In this document: positions 8,785 to 17,760 of the stretch, piece by piece
How positions within the stretch are numbered: the first letter of the stretch is position 1
How the letters are laid out: every line of letters starts with the position of its first letter
DNA from: Prolixibacteraceae bacterium
GTDB taxonomy: Bacteria > Bacteroidota > Bacteroidia > Bacteroidales > Prolixibacteraceae
Direction of reading: 5' to 3'
Length of the DNA stretch: 64,000 bases
Assembly (NCBI GenBank): GCA_028282705.1
Contig: JANQHI010000020.1
Location: 62,001-126,000, forward strand
The notes under the pieces: model-generated
What the model saw: only the letters and a program-made list of their open reading frames with translations
What the model was told of the DNA's origin: nothing
Databases searched by the model: none
Made by a program: the position numbers and the translations under genes

Positions 8785-10239
8785 ATGAAAACTATCTCCG
8801 CAACTTTTTTATTATTGGTTTTAGGGGGCATGCTGGTATTTATAACCACTTGCCAAAGCTCCCAACCCACAGGTCAGGAAACAGAAGAAGATTTACGTTC
8901 AGCAGCCCTCTTATACCAACAATACTGTGCTACCTGCCATGGTACTGACCTAAATGGGGGAAATGCCCAAAGTTTGGTTGATAAGGTCTGGAATTTTGGG
9001 GACCACCCTAATTATATTACAAGGAATATCAAGTTTGGGATATCACATTTGGGGATGCCTTCATATGAAGATATCCTTTCTGATGAGGAAATAAAAGAGA
9101 TTGTAGATTATATCCTTGATGCAGAAAAGAAATCTGGTATAGAAGAGCCAGGGGTGCCTTCTGAATTGGAATCAGTTGAATACAGGATTAAATCAGAAGT
9201 TGTTGCAGAAGGGTTGGAAATTCCCTGGAGCATAGTCTTCATAAATGAGAATAAAGCATTTGTAACTGAAAGGCCTGGCAGGTTAAGGGTAATTGAAAAT
9301 GGTGTATTGCTTCCTGATGCTGTTTCTGGTACACCTGAAGTTTTGCATTCAGGGCAGGGAGGCCTGCTGGATGTAGCCATTGACCCTGATTATAGCCAGA
9401 ATGGGTGGGTATACCTTTCTTTCAGCCACGAAATAGGACAGAGGCCTGGTGACAGCAGGACAGCAGCCATGACCAAAATTGTACGGGGAAAAATTGTGGG
9501 TAATACATGGAGCAATGAACAGGTTATTTTTGAAGCCCCCCATGAAACCTATAAAACCACCAGGCATCACTATGGCAGTAGGATAGTTTTTGACCCTGAA
9601 GGCTTTTTATATTTCAGCATAGGCGACCGTGGCCATAGCAATGATGCCCAAGATATTTCTATCCCAAATGGGAAAGTACAAAGGATAAACAGGGATGGTA
9701 CAATTCCTGGAGATAACCCTTTTGTGGATAAAGAAGGGGTTATGGCATCTATCTATAGTTTTGGTAACAGGAACATACAAGGCATGGCTGTCCATCCTGA
9801 AACAGGGCAGGTTTGGTCAACAGAACATGGCCCCATGGGTGGTGATGAATTGAACCTTATTGAGGCAGGCAACAATTATGGTTGGCCTGTAATAACTTAT
9901 GGCAGGAACTACAATGGTACTATTATTACCCATGAAACCCATAGGGAAGGGATGCAACAACCCAATTATTATTGGAACCCATCTCCTGCATTTTGTGGGC
10001 TGGATTTTTACCAAGGAAATTTGTTCCCTAAATGGAAAAATAAATTATTGGTTGGTGCCCTTAAATATGAGGAGGTGAAGCTGCTTACTTTAGCTGATGA
10101 CAGGGTAATACATGAAGAGGTGGTCATTAAAGGTGCTGGTAGGGTCAGGGATGTTGAATGCAGCCCTGAAGGTGCTGTGTATGTGGTGCTAAATGATCCT
10201 GGTACTATCTTGAAGCTAACACCAATTGCTGAAAAATAA
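8785..10239 (+). CDS. Cytochrome c / PQQ-dependent sugar dehydrogenase (Hhip/Asd type) fusion lipoprotein
   Basis: 484 residues from ATG 8785; an upstream TTG in frame (8776) is less likely because the signal sequence begins at MKTIS. Lipobox ITTC at Cys23. An N-terminal class I cytochrome c domain has CATCH at 48-52 and a downstream GMP Met ligand. Then comes a six-bladed glucose/sorbosone dehydrogenase propeller (PF07995) starting near EGLEIPWSIVF, with the family motifs HHYGSRIVFD, YFSIGDRG and WSTEHGPMGGDELN. The propeller probably oxidises an aldose or similar sugar at PQQ in the periplasm and passes electrons to the attached heme, and thence to the respiratory chain. The substrate is unknown. 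Confidence 0.85.
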   Translation: MKTISATFLLLVLGGMLVFITTCQSSQPTGQETEEDLRSAALLYQQYCATCHGTDLNGGNAQSLVDKVWNFGDHPNYITRNIKFGISHLGMPSYEDILSDEEIKEIVDYILDAEKKSGIEEPGVPSELESVEYRIKSEVVAEGLEIPWSIVFINENKAFVTERPGRLRVIENGVLLPDAVSGTPEVLHSGQGGLLDVAIDPDYSQNGWVYLSFSHEIGQRPGDSRTAAMTKIVRGKIVGNTWSNEQVIFEAPHETYKTTRHHYGSRIVFDPEGFLYFSIGDRGHSNDAQDISIPNGKVQRINRDGTIPGDNPFVDKEGVMASIYSFGNRNIQGMAVHPETGQVWSTEHGPMGGDELNLIEAGNNYGWPVITYGRNYNGTIITHETHREGMQQPNYYWNPSPAFCGLDFYQGNLFPKWKNKLLVGALKYEEVKLLTLADDRVIHEEVVIKGAGRVRDVECSPEGAVYVVLNDPGTILKLTPIAEK

Positions 10240-10344
10240 AGCCCCTACATATTCATTGGGCTAAAAGGAAAATTTTATAAATGGCAGGTTTCCTGATTTT
10301 ACTCATAATAATTACTACACAACCTTGTTGGTTTTTCATGGTAT

Positions 10345-10375
10345 TTTTTCAATAGAAAAAAATCGGCTAAGTTTG
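10345..10375 (+). promoter_or_regulatory. Promoter of the locus 1 sigma gene
   Basis: TAAGTTTG (10368-10375) matches TAnnTTTG, with a TTTT element exactly 19 bases upstream in place of TTTG. It lies 20 bp before the start codon of the sigma gene. Confidence 0.5.
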
Positions 10376-10395
10376 TATAAAATTCAATAAAGAAA

Positions 10396-10971
10396 TTGTC
10401 AGGGTACAGTGAAATAGAAATTATTGGAAAGGTTTCTGAGGGTGATGTAGTAGCTTTTGGGCAATTGGTGGGAGTATACCAGCACAGGCTTTTTCATTTT
10501 TCTCTCCATTATTTAAATAATGAAGAATCAGCAAAAGACGTGGTTCAGGATGTGTTTTCAATTGTGTGGGAAGGCCGTGCAAAATTTACTGAAATTAAGA
10601 ATCTTTCATCCTGGATATATACTTTGGCAAAAAACCAGTGCCTCAAAAAAATTGACTATTTAAAGGTGCGCCAGAAACATGCCAACAACCTTAAGTTCCG
10701 TCAACTTGAGCTAATGAAGGAGTCACTCTCCAGTTTAGATACTTCACCTGTAATTTTTGATGAGATCAAAGTAATCATCTCTAAAACACTTGAAAGTTTG
10801 TCTCCACAAGCGAGGCAAATTTTTGAAATGAGCAGGTTTGAAAATAAAAAGAACAGGGAAATTGCTGAAGAGTTAGGAATATCAGTTAAAACAGTTGAAG
10901 CTAATATTACCAAAACCCTCAAACTCCTGAAACCAGCTTTAAAACATTACTTGCCAATCGTTTTCTTTTAG
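10396..10971 (+). CDS. ECF RNA polymerase sigma factor, locus 1
   Basis: 191 residues. The sigma-70 region 2 (about 20-90, with the NNEESAKDVVQDVFSIVWEG segment) and region 4 helix-turn-helix (about 125-180, REIAEELGISVKTVEANI) are both complete. There is no in-frame ATG before region 2; TTG 10396 sits correctly behind a TAnnTTTG promoter and is taken as the start. The protein ends in a short hydrophobic tail (LPIVFF), as does the locus 2 sigma. It precedes fecR, susC, susD and a GH172 gene, so it is the switch that turns on locus 1 once FecR releases it. Confidence 0.9.
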   Translation: MSGYSEIEIIGKVSEGDVVAFGQLVGVYQHRLFHFSLHYLNNEESAKDVVQDVFSIVWEGRAKFTEIKNLSSWIYTLAKNQCLKKIDYLKVRQKHANNLKFRQLELMKESLSSLDTSPVIFDEIKVIISKTLESLSPQARQIFEMSRFENKKNREIAEELGISVKTVEANITKTLKLLKPALKHYLPIVFF

Positions 10972-11129
10972 CCAGCTTTTTACATGGATACATAAACTAG
11001 AGCCCGATCTCTTACTAACTTTATCTAGTCAATGGTTAAGGCCATGTATTTCACCTCCTAATTTCAGTTTATTGCTTTTTCCCATAGGGTATTTTAAGGG
11101 TTAACGTACATATTATTAAAAGGAATTTT

Positions 11130-12107
11130 ATGGATCGTGAGAAACTGCATAAATATGCACTAAACCAGTTAACAGAAAGGGTTGATATAGAGGAAATACT
11201 CAGTTGGATTAATGCTTCTGAAGAAAATAAAAAAGAGTTTTTAACACTTAAAAACATATGGGCAATGACCCATTTTGCAAACTATGATGATATTTCAGGT
11301 GTGCAACCCAAAAAGAATGCAAAGCTTAGGGTACTCAGCAGGAATTCCTTCATAAAATATGCTGCTATATTTATCTTAGCTTTCCTTGTAGGTAGCTTAT
11401 CAGTTTATTACATCAGTTTTAAACCTGACCCTGGCCTAACATATGCTGAAATTATTGTTCCAGCTGGTGAAAGTGCAGAGGTGGTACTACCAGATAATTC
11501 GCATGTATGGTTGAACTCTTCATCTAAGATTGTTTATCCAACCCAGTTTAATGAAAAATTGCGTGAAGTAAAACTTGAAGGTGAAGCTTATTTTGAAGTG
11601 GCGCGTAATGAGGATTTACCTTTCAATGTGGTTACGCCTAATTTAACTGTTGGGGTTTTGGGGACCAGTTTCAATGTTGAGGCATTTCCTAAAAATCAAA
11701 GTGTTCATGTAACTTTAGTTGAAGGAAAAGTAAACCTAAAGGATATAAATGGTAAAATACTTTCGGGGTTAGGACCTGGAGAGAATGCTGCTTTTGACTT
11801 AAATAAGAAAAAAATCACCATATCAAAAGTTGATACTGAATATTATACTTCGTGGAAAGAAGGTATGTTGTTGTTTGAAAATGAGAAATTAAAAGAAATT
11901 GCTATCCGCTTTGAGCGGTGGTATAATTTAGATATCCAATTTGAGGAAGAATTTTTAAAAGAGATAGAATTCACTGGGACTATTCTTAAAAATAAACCTA
12001 TTGACCAGATACTGGATATCCTGAAGTATACCTCGGGAATAGATTATTCAATTGAAATAAAAAATAACAAACCAAGTATAATATATCTAAAACCTATGCC
12101 TATGTAG
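11130..12107 (+). CDS. FecR family anti-sigma factor, locus 1
   Basis: 325 residues. A short cytoplasmic N-terminus would hold the sigma factor. One membrane helix (about 74-95, IKYAAIFILAFLVGSLSVYY), a FecR periplasmic domain (about 105-205, GESAEVVLPDNSHVWLNSSS and VEGKVNL) and a C-terminal DUF4974-like domain (about 240-318) follow. The periplasmic part is expected to touch the STN domain of the SusC encoded 75 bp downstream. The 158-bp gap before it holds nothing I recognise. Standard Bacteroidota anti-sigma architecture. Confidence 0.92.
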   Translation: MDREKLHKYALNQLTERVDIEEILSWINASEENKKEFLTLKNIWAMTHFANYDDISGVQPKKNAKLRVLSRNSFIKYAAIFILAFLVGSLSVYYISFKPDPGLTYAEIIVPAGESAEVVLPDNSHVWLNSSSKIVYPTQFNEKLREVKLEGEAYFEVARNEDLPFNVVTPNLTVGVLGTSFNVEAFPKNQSVHVTLVEGKVNLKDINGKILSGLGPGENAAFDLNKKKITISKVDTEYYTSWKEGMLLFENEKLKEIAIRFERWYNLDIQFEEEFLKEIEFTGTILKNKPIDQILDILKYTSGIDYSIEIKNNKPSIIYLKPMPM

Positions 12108-12116
12108 AAAAAAGAA

Positions 12117-12147
12117 GATCGGAAAATATTGGCACTATTTCCCGATC
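12117..12147 (+). promoter_or_regulatory. susC1 leader hairpin
   Basis: GATCGG pairs with CCGATC. After one A/C mismatch AAATA pairs with TATTT, closing a seven-base loop (TTGGCAC). It lies between the fecR stop and the susC start and is followed by ordinary sequence rather than a U-run, so it looks like an mRNA leader or processing element more than a terminator. Comparable hairpins precede susC2, susC3 and susC4. Confidence 0.55.
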
Positions 12148-12182
12148 CATCAGTTATTTACAATTAAATCTTCCACCAGAAG

Positions 12183-15100
12183 ATGAGTATTAACCGTAAA
12201 CAGTTCAAATTTATGAAAAAAAATTATTATTGTCGCAGCCGAAATGTGCTGCAGAAACTATTTAGAATTATGAGAGTTACATTGTTTTTTTGCTTGCTCA
12301 GTATCATGCAGGTCTATGCAGCATCTTCACTTGGGCAAAATTCAAAGCTAAACCTCAAAATGCAGGACTCTTCAATTCAAGATGTCTTAACAAAAATTGA
12401 GGAAAACTCAACGTATCGTTTTTTCTATGAAAGCGAAGACCTTGAAGGGTTACCACTTGTTAATGTGGACCTACAAGCTAAATCGGTTATTGAAATACTT
12501 GACCGGGTCTTACCGGAATTGAATTTGTCATATGAAATTTTTGACAATTATATTGCGGTACGTGCTAAGAATAAAGCAGTTAAGAATAAAACTCAACAAC
12601 AAACTCCTGTTACCGGAAAAGTTACTGATATTTCGGGTATACCTCTTCCTGGAGTTACAGTAGTTGTTAAAGGGAGTACCCATGGAACGGTTACAAACTC
12701 TGATGGCAATTATACCCTAATGGATGTACCTTCTGATGCCGCATTGATATTTTCTTTTGTGGGGATGAAAACACAGGAAATTCTTATTAATGGGAGGGCC
12801 AACATCAATGTAACCATGGAAGAAGACGCCATTGGAATCGAAGAAGTTGTGGCCATTGGTTATGGTGTTAAAAAGAAAGCATCACTAACAGGTGCAATCT
12901 CAACGGTAAATTCTGATGTTATTGAAAACCGTCCGGCTGCCAGCACCACAGAGTTGTTGCAAGGTGTTGCATCTGGTTTATCCATTACACGTTCAAATCC
13001 AGGGCGTTTTGCCAGTACAGGTACAGCAATCAATATCAGGGGATTGACCAGTAAAAGTAATCCGGGTGTATTGATTATCGTTGACGGGATTCCCCAGTCA
13101 TCAACCAATACATATGCGCTTGACCAGATCAACCCTAATGATATTGAAAGTGTAAGTGTCTTGAAAGATGCACAGGCTGCAATTTATGGAGCCAGGGCTG
13201 CTGGAGGGGTTGTTTTGATTACTACGAAAAGGGGGAAAACAGAAAAACCGGTTATTAAAGCTTCTGTTAGCTATACAATGAATGTCCCTGAGGCCCAATA
13301 CCGGCCGACGAATACCTTGCAGTATTTGGAAATGATGAATGAAGGATTTGTTAATGACGGGCAGGAGAACAACTTGTTTACCCCAAATATTAATTATATA
13401 AAAGAGAATAATATCACCTTTGATAAAATCAAAGACAACGATTACAAATATGCCCACCCATGGCCGTATGATAATACAGGGACATTGTTGGTTTATGCAA
13501 ATACAGACTGGCATGATATCTTGTTTGATCCGGCATTGATGCAGAATTATAATATTTCGGTTTCAGGGAAAACCGAGAAATCAAATTATTTCACGTCAGT
13601 TGGAGTAGTTGATCAGAAAGGTATGGTCGCTGTTGGTGAAAATTTTAACCGGAAATATTTCCTACGTGTAAAATACGATTACGATGTCACTAATTACCTC
13701 CGTTTAAAAACAAACCTTAGCCTTGAGAGGCAAAAAGTGGCTGAGCCATCAGTTTTCGAAAGAGGTTCCGGATGGTTCGGAAGGTTTGAAAACTGGGCTG
13801 GTTTTACATCATCGTGGGCTCCTGTTTACACGCGTGAAGGACATTATTACAACATGGGGTCATTTGAAAATCCTTATGGCATGTTGAAAGAAGGGGGCGT
13901 TTCAACCGGGATTAACAACAGGGTAAAGTCCTTGTTGGGTGCACAAATTAAACCGGCGAAGCATGTGACTATTGATGCAGATGTTGCCATCAATGTTGAT
14001 TTGTTTAATAATGATTGGTATAGTGTAGGATTCGATGAATACAACTGGAGGGAACAGTTTTCCCGGCAAAGTTTAAACTACAGGCATTCGGCAGGTGTAG
14101 CTTCCACTGATGAATGGCACTATGTAGGAAACCTTGTCGGAAGGTATGAAAACACGTTCAAAGAGAAACATAATGTCAACTTTATGGCTGGATTTTCTCA
14201 CGAGGAATATTTCAGGCATAGGACTAGTGCTGAACGTAGGTTAGGGCTTATCACAGCAGAAAACGCATCCATGATTTTTGGGGATGCGGCCGAACAATAC
14301 AACTGGGAAGATAAAATAGATTGGGCATTGAAATCAATCTTTTCGCGCCTGACTTATGATTATGAAAATAAGTACTTCCTGGAATTGATTTACCGCAACG
14401 ATGGGTCTTCCCGTTTTGCCGAAGGTTACAAATGGTCTGATTTCTATGGTATCCAGGGAGCCTGGGCTGTAACAAATGAAAAATTTATGGAGAATGTAGA
14501 CCCTAAAATACTTTCGTTCCTAAAAATCAGGGCTTCTTACGGAGAATCTGGCAACCAGGCTAGTATTGGGGAATATGATTTTATCTCGCAGATCAATGTT
14601 GATGGGAATTACCCGTTTGGTGACCCTAATGCTCCTGTACAAACCCAAAACGCAAGACTGGCCGGGCTTGCAAGCCCGACCCGGACATGGGAGGTAATTG
14701 AAACGCAAAATATCGGTGTCGATGTGATGACTTTAAATAATAAGTTGTCTGCAAACTTCGATTATTTTGTAAAAAATAACCGGAATATGCTTTATTCTAA
14801 AGAGTTTCCCGCTGTTTTGGGGATTGCTCCGCCTACGGTAAATGGTGCCCATTTAAAAACGTGGGGTTGGGAACTTACCATGGAATTCCGCGATAAGGTC
14901 GGTGATTTCTCATACAATATTGGATTTAACCTTAGTAACACCGATAATAAGGTTGTAAGGTTGGATGAACCCGTAGTAGCAAAATATGGTTGGAATAGCT
15001 TTGTTGAGGGAGAGGCATATGGAACCTATTATGGATTTAAATATGACGGGATTATCCAAAACGAAGCTGAGTTGGAAGCCTATAAAAATAAATTTCCTTC

Positions 15101-15746
15101 CGGCGGTATCCCTAATGTTCTTACAGTAGGAGATGTGAGGTATAAGGATTTAGATGGTGATGGCAAATTAGAATTTAATGTGTATGATGTAGGAGCTGAC
15201 GGTAAACCAACGGCCCTCTCTGGCGATGTAACCAAATTAGGGGATAGTGGAATTGATTTAAGGTTTGGTATTAATTTGGGAGCCCAGTGGAAAGGGTTTA
15301 GCTTTAGTGCACTCTTCCAGGGAGTTGGAGACTGGTTAGTTTATGATTTTCAACCTTGGTGGTCAAGGCCGATTTCCGGTTATGCCAATCAGCCCATGCT
15401 GCATTTTTATGGAAATACATGGACTCCTGATAACCCGAATGCCAAATGGCCCAGGCTCTCACAGAACTGGGGGTTGAACAGTTACAATCTGCAGTGGAGG
15501 TCCGATGCATCCCATGTTGCCTATAATAATAAGTATATCCGGTTAAAAAATATCCGCTTAGGTTATTCTTTGCCTAAATCGCTTATAAGCAGGCTTGATC
15601 TTCAAAAGGTAGATATTTATGTGTCAGGTACTGATATTTGGGAGACCAGGAATATACCGGGGTACACAAATGTTGAAACCCCGTTTCAAAAGCTCGCATC
15701 TCCTTATCCAAGGGGGTATTCATTTGGAATTAATATAACACTTTAA
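12183..15746 (+). CDS. SusC/RagA family TonB-linked outer-membrane transducer, locus 1
   Basis: 1187 residues; a second ATG (12213, MKKNYYC) is an equally good start. Signal segment (about 29-47), then an STN domain (about 52-127) typical of transducers that signal to FecR. A carboxypeptidase-regulatory-like domain (about 141-212, VTGKVTDISGIPLPGV) is followed by the SusC signature EEVVAIGYG, a plug (about 235-345, with VLKDAQAAIYGARAAGGVVLITTK) and the 22-strand-type barrel to the C-terminus. It would import a glycan breakdown product together with SusD encoded 12 bp later, and report ligand to the locus 1 FecR/sigma pair. It is rich in CpG compared with backbone genes. Confidence 0.95.
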   Translation: MSINRKQFKFMKKNYYCRSRNVLQKLFRIMRVTLFFCLLSIMQVYAASSLGQNSKLNLKMQDSSIQDVLTKIEENSTYRFFYESEDLEGLPLVNVDLQAKSVIEILDRVLPELNLSYEIFDNYIAVRAKNKAVKNKTQQQTPVTGKVTDISGIPLPGVTVVVKGSTHGTVTNSDGNYTLMDVPSDAALIFSFVGMKTQEILINGRANINVTMEEDAIGIEEVVAIGYGVKKKASLTGAISTVNSDVIENRPAASTTELLQGVASGLSITRSNPGRFASTGTAINIRGLTSKSNPGVLIIVDGIPQSSTNTYALDQINPNDIESVSVLKDAQAAIYGARAAGGVVLITTKRGKTEKPVIKASVSYTMNVPEAQYRPTNTLQYLEMMNEGFVNDGQENNLFTPNINYIKENNITFDKIKDNDYKYAHPWPYDNTGTLLVYANTDWHDILFDPALMQNYNISVSGKTEKSNYFTSVGVVDQKGMVAVGENFNRKYFLRVKYDYDVTNYLRLKTNLSLERQKVAEPSVFERGSGWFGRFENWAGFTSSWAPVYTREGHYYNMGSFENPYGMLKEGGVSTGINNRVKSLLGAQIKPAKHVTIDADVAINVDLFNNDWYSVGFDEYNWREQFSRQSLNYRHSAGVASTDEWHYVGNLVGRYENTFKEKHNVNFMAGFSHEEYFRHRTSAERRLGLITAENASMIFGDAAEQYNWEDKIDWALKSIFSRLTYDYENKYFLELIYRNDGSSRFAEGYKWSDFYGIQGAWAVTNEKFMENVDPKILSFLKIRASYGESGNQASIGEYDFISQINVDGNYPFGDPNAPVQTQNARLAGLASPTRTWEVIETQNIGVDVMTLNNKLSANFDYFVKNNRNMLYSKEFPAVLGIAPPTVNGAHLKTWGWELTMEFRDKVGDFSYNIGFNLSNTDNKVVRLDEPVVAKYGWNSFVEGEAYGTYYGFKYDGIIQNEAELEAYKNKFPSGGIPNVLTVGDVRYKDLDGDGKLEFNVYDVGADGKPTALSGDVTKLGDSGIDLRFGINLGAQWKGFSFSALFQGVGDWLVYDFQPWWSRPISGYANQPMLHFYGNTWTPDNPNAKWPRLSQNWGLNSYNLQWRSDASHVAYNNKYIRLKNIRLGYSLPKSLISRLDLQKVDIYVSGTDIWETRNIPGYTNVETPFQKLASPYPRGYSFGINITL

Positions 15747-15758
15747 AAATGAAGAACA

Positions 15759-17468
15759 ATGAATAAAATTATTAAGCATATAATAGTAATATTCTTTCTG
15801 GCATTTACTACCCTTTCTTGTGAAAAAGATCTGGATTTAAAGCCATTGGATAAAATTTCAGAACTAAGTTATTTTTCAGAACCACAGCACTATAAGTTGT
15901 TTGCGAATCAGTTTTACGAGTATCTTCCTTCGTTTAACTCATTAGCCAACAGGGATAATGTCAGCGATATTATTGCCAATTGGAGTCAAAATGCACAAAG
16001 CGATGGTTCGTATTCTACATCGCCAACCAGTAGTTTTTGGGATAATTCGTTCGCGAATATTAGGAATACAAACTATTTGATTGAAAAGTCAAATAACGCA
16101 CCCGAAGAAATAAAAGCTGATATAGGAATATATAAAGCAGAAGCACAGTTCTTTAGGGCATATATCTATTATAATTTGTATAAAGAATATGGTGGGGTTC
16201 CGATTTATGAAACTCCTTTAGGTACAGATGATGAAGAGCTTCTTTTTGCACCAAGGGATACCAGGGAGGACGTAGCTGCTTTTATTTTGAAAGACCTTGA
16301 TGCTGCTATTTCTGTATTGCCAAACCATGATCAATACTCTGGCGTTGATGTTGGCCGCGTAAGCAAAGAAGCAGCCCAGGCACTTAAAGCGCGTGTGGCA
16401 CTTTTCGAAGGCACATGGCAAAAGTTTAGGGGCAAAAATGCAGATGCCTTGTTGCAGCAAGCTATTGATGCTTCACAAGCCGTAATCAACAGCCCAAGTT
16501 ATATGTTGTTCGACCGCAGGGATGTATTAGGCGATGAGAGCTATAAGCATTTATTCCTGCTTGACAAAGCTACTTCAAATGCAGCTGGGCTGACAAAGGG
16601 TGATAATAAAGAATATATACTGGTTAAGAAGTATGATCTTGATATTCGTCCGGCCGGTAGTGTAAGGATACATGTGCTTCCAAGCCCAACACGTAAGTTT
16701 GCCGACCTGTTCCTCTGCACTGACGGGCTTCCGATTGATAAATCACCTTTATTCCAGGGGCGTAGCACGGTTTTGAGTGAATACGAAAACAGGGATATGC
16801 GCATGACAAATGTAATGGCTTTGCCATTTACTAAACTTTGGTCAAACAATCCTGCTGAATTTGCAAGGAACTGGGATAACCCTGATGCGGGAGGTTTTGA
16901 TTTTATTGTTGCCTTTAGTAACGAGACTTGCACTGGTTACTTACGTAAAAAAGGTGTTGTAGAGATTGCAGCTCCATTTTCTCCTGATGTACCCGTAATC
17001 AGGCTAGCTGAGGTATATCTGATTTATGCTGAAGCGCTTTACGAAAAGAACGGAAGCGTTTCAGATGCAGATTGGGATAAATCAATTAATAAGCTTCGGG
17101 CAAGGGCAGGTTTGCCTTCACTAACAAATGCTTTCATATCTTCCAATGGATTGGATATCCGTGAAGAAATACGGCGTGAGCGTACCATTGAACTGTTTAT
17201 GGAAGGGCATCGTTTGGATGATTTAAGAAGGTGGAAAATTGCGGAAGTAGAAATGCCAATGGCGCTAACCGGAGTACTCTACACTGGTACACAATATGCC
17301 AATGAAGCTCCTTGGAAAGACATTCAGTTTAACCTGGATGGTGAAGGAAATATTGTAAAGCAAGCTGCAGCTGATAGGCAGTATACAGAAAAGCACTATT
17401 TGTTTCCTTTGCCTACTCATCAATTAATAATTAATCCTCAACTTGTTCAAAACCCAGGTTGGGAATAG
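15759..17468 (+). CDS. SusD/RagB family glycan-binding lipoprotein, locus 1
   Basis: 569 residues. Lipoprotein signal with lipobox TLSC (Cys21), followed by acidic residues that fit the Bacteroidota surface-lipoprotein export signal. The SusD N-terminal region with TPR-like helices (AEAQFFRAYIYYNLYKEYGG) and the C-terminal RagB region (RLAEVYLIYAEALYE; RRERTIELFMEGHRLDDLRRW) end in the family NPQLVQNPGW tail. It forms the lid of the SusC transporter. Ligand residues cannot be inferred. It pairs with the susC immediately upstream. Confidence 0.95.
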   Translation: MNKIIKHIIVIFFLAFTTLSCEKDLDLKPLDKISELSYFSEPQHYKLFANQFYEYLPSFNSLANRDNVSDIIANWSQNAQSDGSYSTSPTSSFWDNSFANIRNTNYLIEKSNNAPEEIKADIGIYKAEAQFFRAYIYYNLYKEYGGVPIYETPLGTDDEELLFAPRDTREDVAAFILKDLDAAISVLPNHDQYSGVDVGRVSKEAAQALKARVALFEGTWQKFRGKNADALLQQAIDASQAVINSPSYMLFDRRDVLGDESYKHLFLLDKATSNAAGLTKGDNKEYILVKKYDLDIRPAGSVRIHVLPSPTRKFADLFLCTDGLPIDKSPLFQGRSTVLSEYENRDMRMTNVMALPFTKLWSNNPAEFARNWDNPDAGGFDFIVAFSNETCTGYLRKKGVVEIAAPFSPDVPVIRLAEVYLIYAEALYEKNGSVSDADWDKSINKLRARAGLPSLTNAFISSNGLDIREEIRRERTIELFMEGHRLDDLRRWKIAEVEMPMALTGVLYTGTQYANEAPWKDIQFNLDGEGNIVKQAAADRQYTEKHYLFPLPTHQLIINPQLVQNPGWE

Positions 17469-17495
17469 TATAAAGGTTTAGTTTAGTACGAAGGT

Positions 17496-17527
17496 AAGGA
17501 GGTTGCAATATCATTTGCGGCCTCCTT
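17496..17527 (+). terminator. Terminator-like hairpin after susD1
   Basis: AAGGAGG pairs with CCTCCTT, extended by two G-U and four more pairs around a short loop; then CTTATT. It separates susCD from the downstream GH172 gene and may be a partial terminator. Between it and 17760 I see no clear promoter. Confidence 0.6.
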
Positions 17528-17760
17528 CTTATTAAGTAGGATATTCTTCCAAAGAAACAGTTGTTATTACAGATACTAAATAAATCACGCAAAAACATGA
17601 AACTTTATTACATTTGGTGCTTCTGGTTTTTGCTATGATACTTTATTGAGAAAGGTTGCAAATTGCGTATCTGATTATGAAAACATACTAATAAATAAAC
17701 GAAAGCTACCAAAACTATAAGAACTAAAGAATGATAAAACGGATAATAAAACAAATAATT

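Noticed and set aside
10240-10262. AGCCC/GGGCT inverted repeat as terminator after the sugar dehydrogenase
   Set aside because: Only five pairs with a 13-base loop and no T-run; too weak to call.
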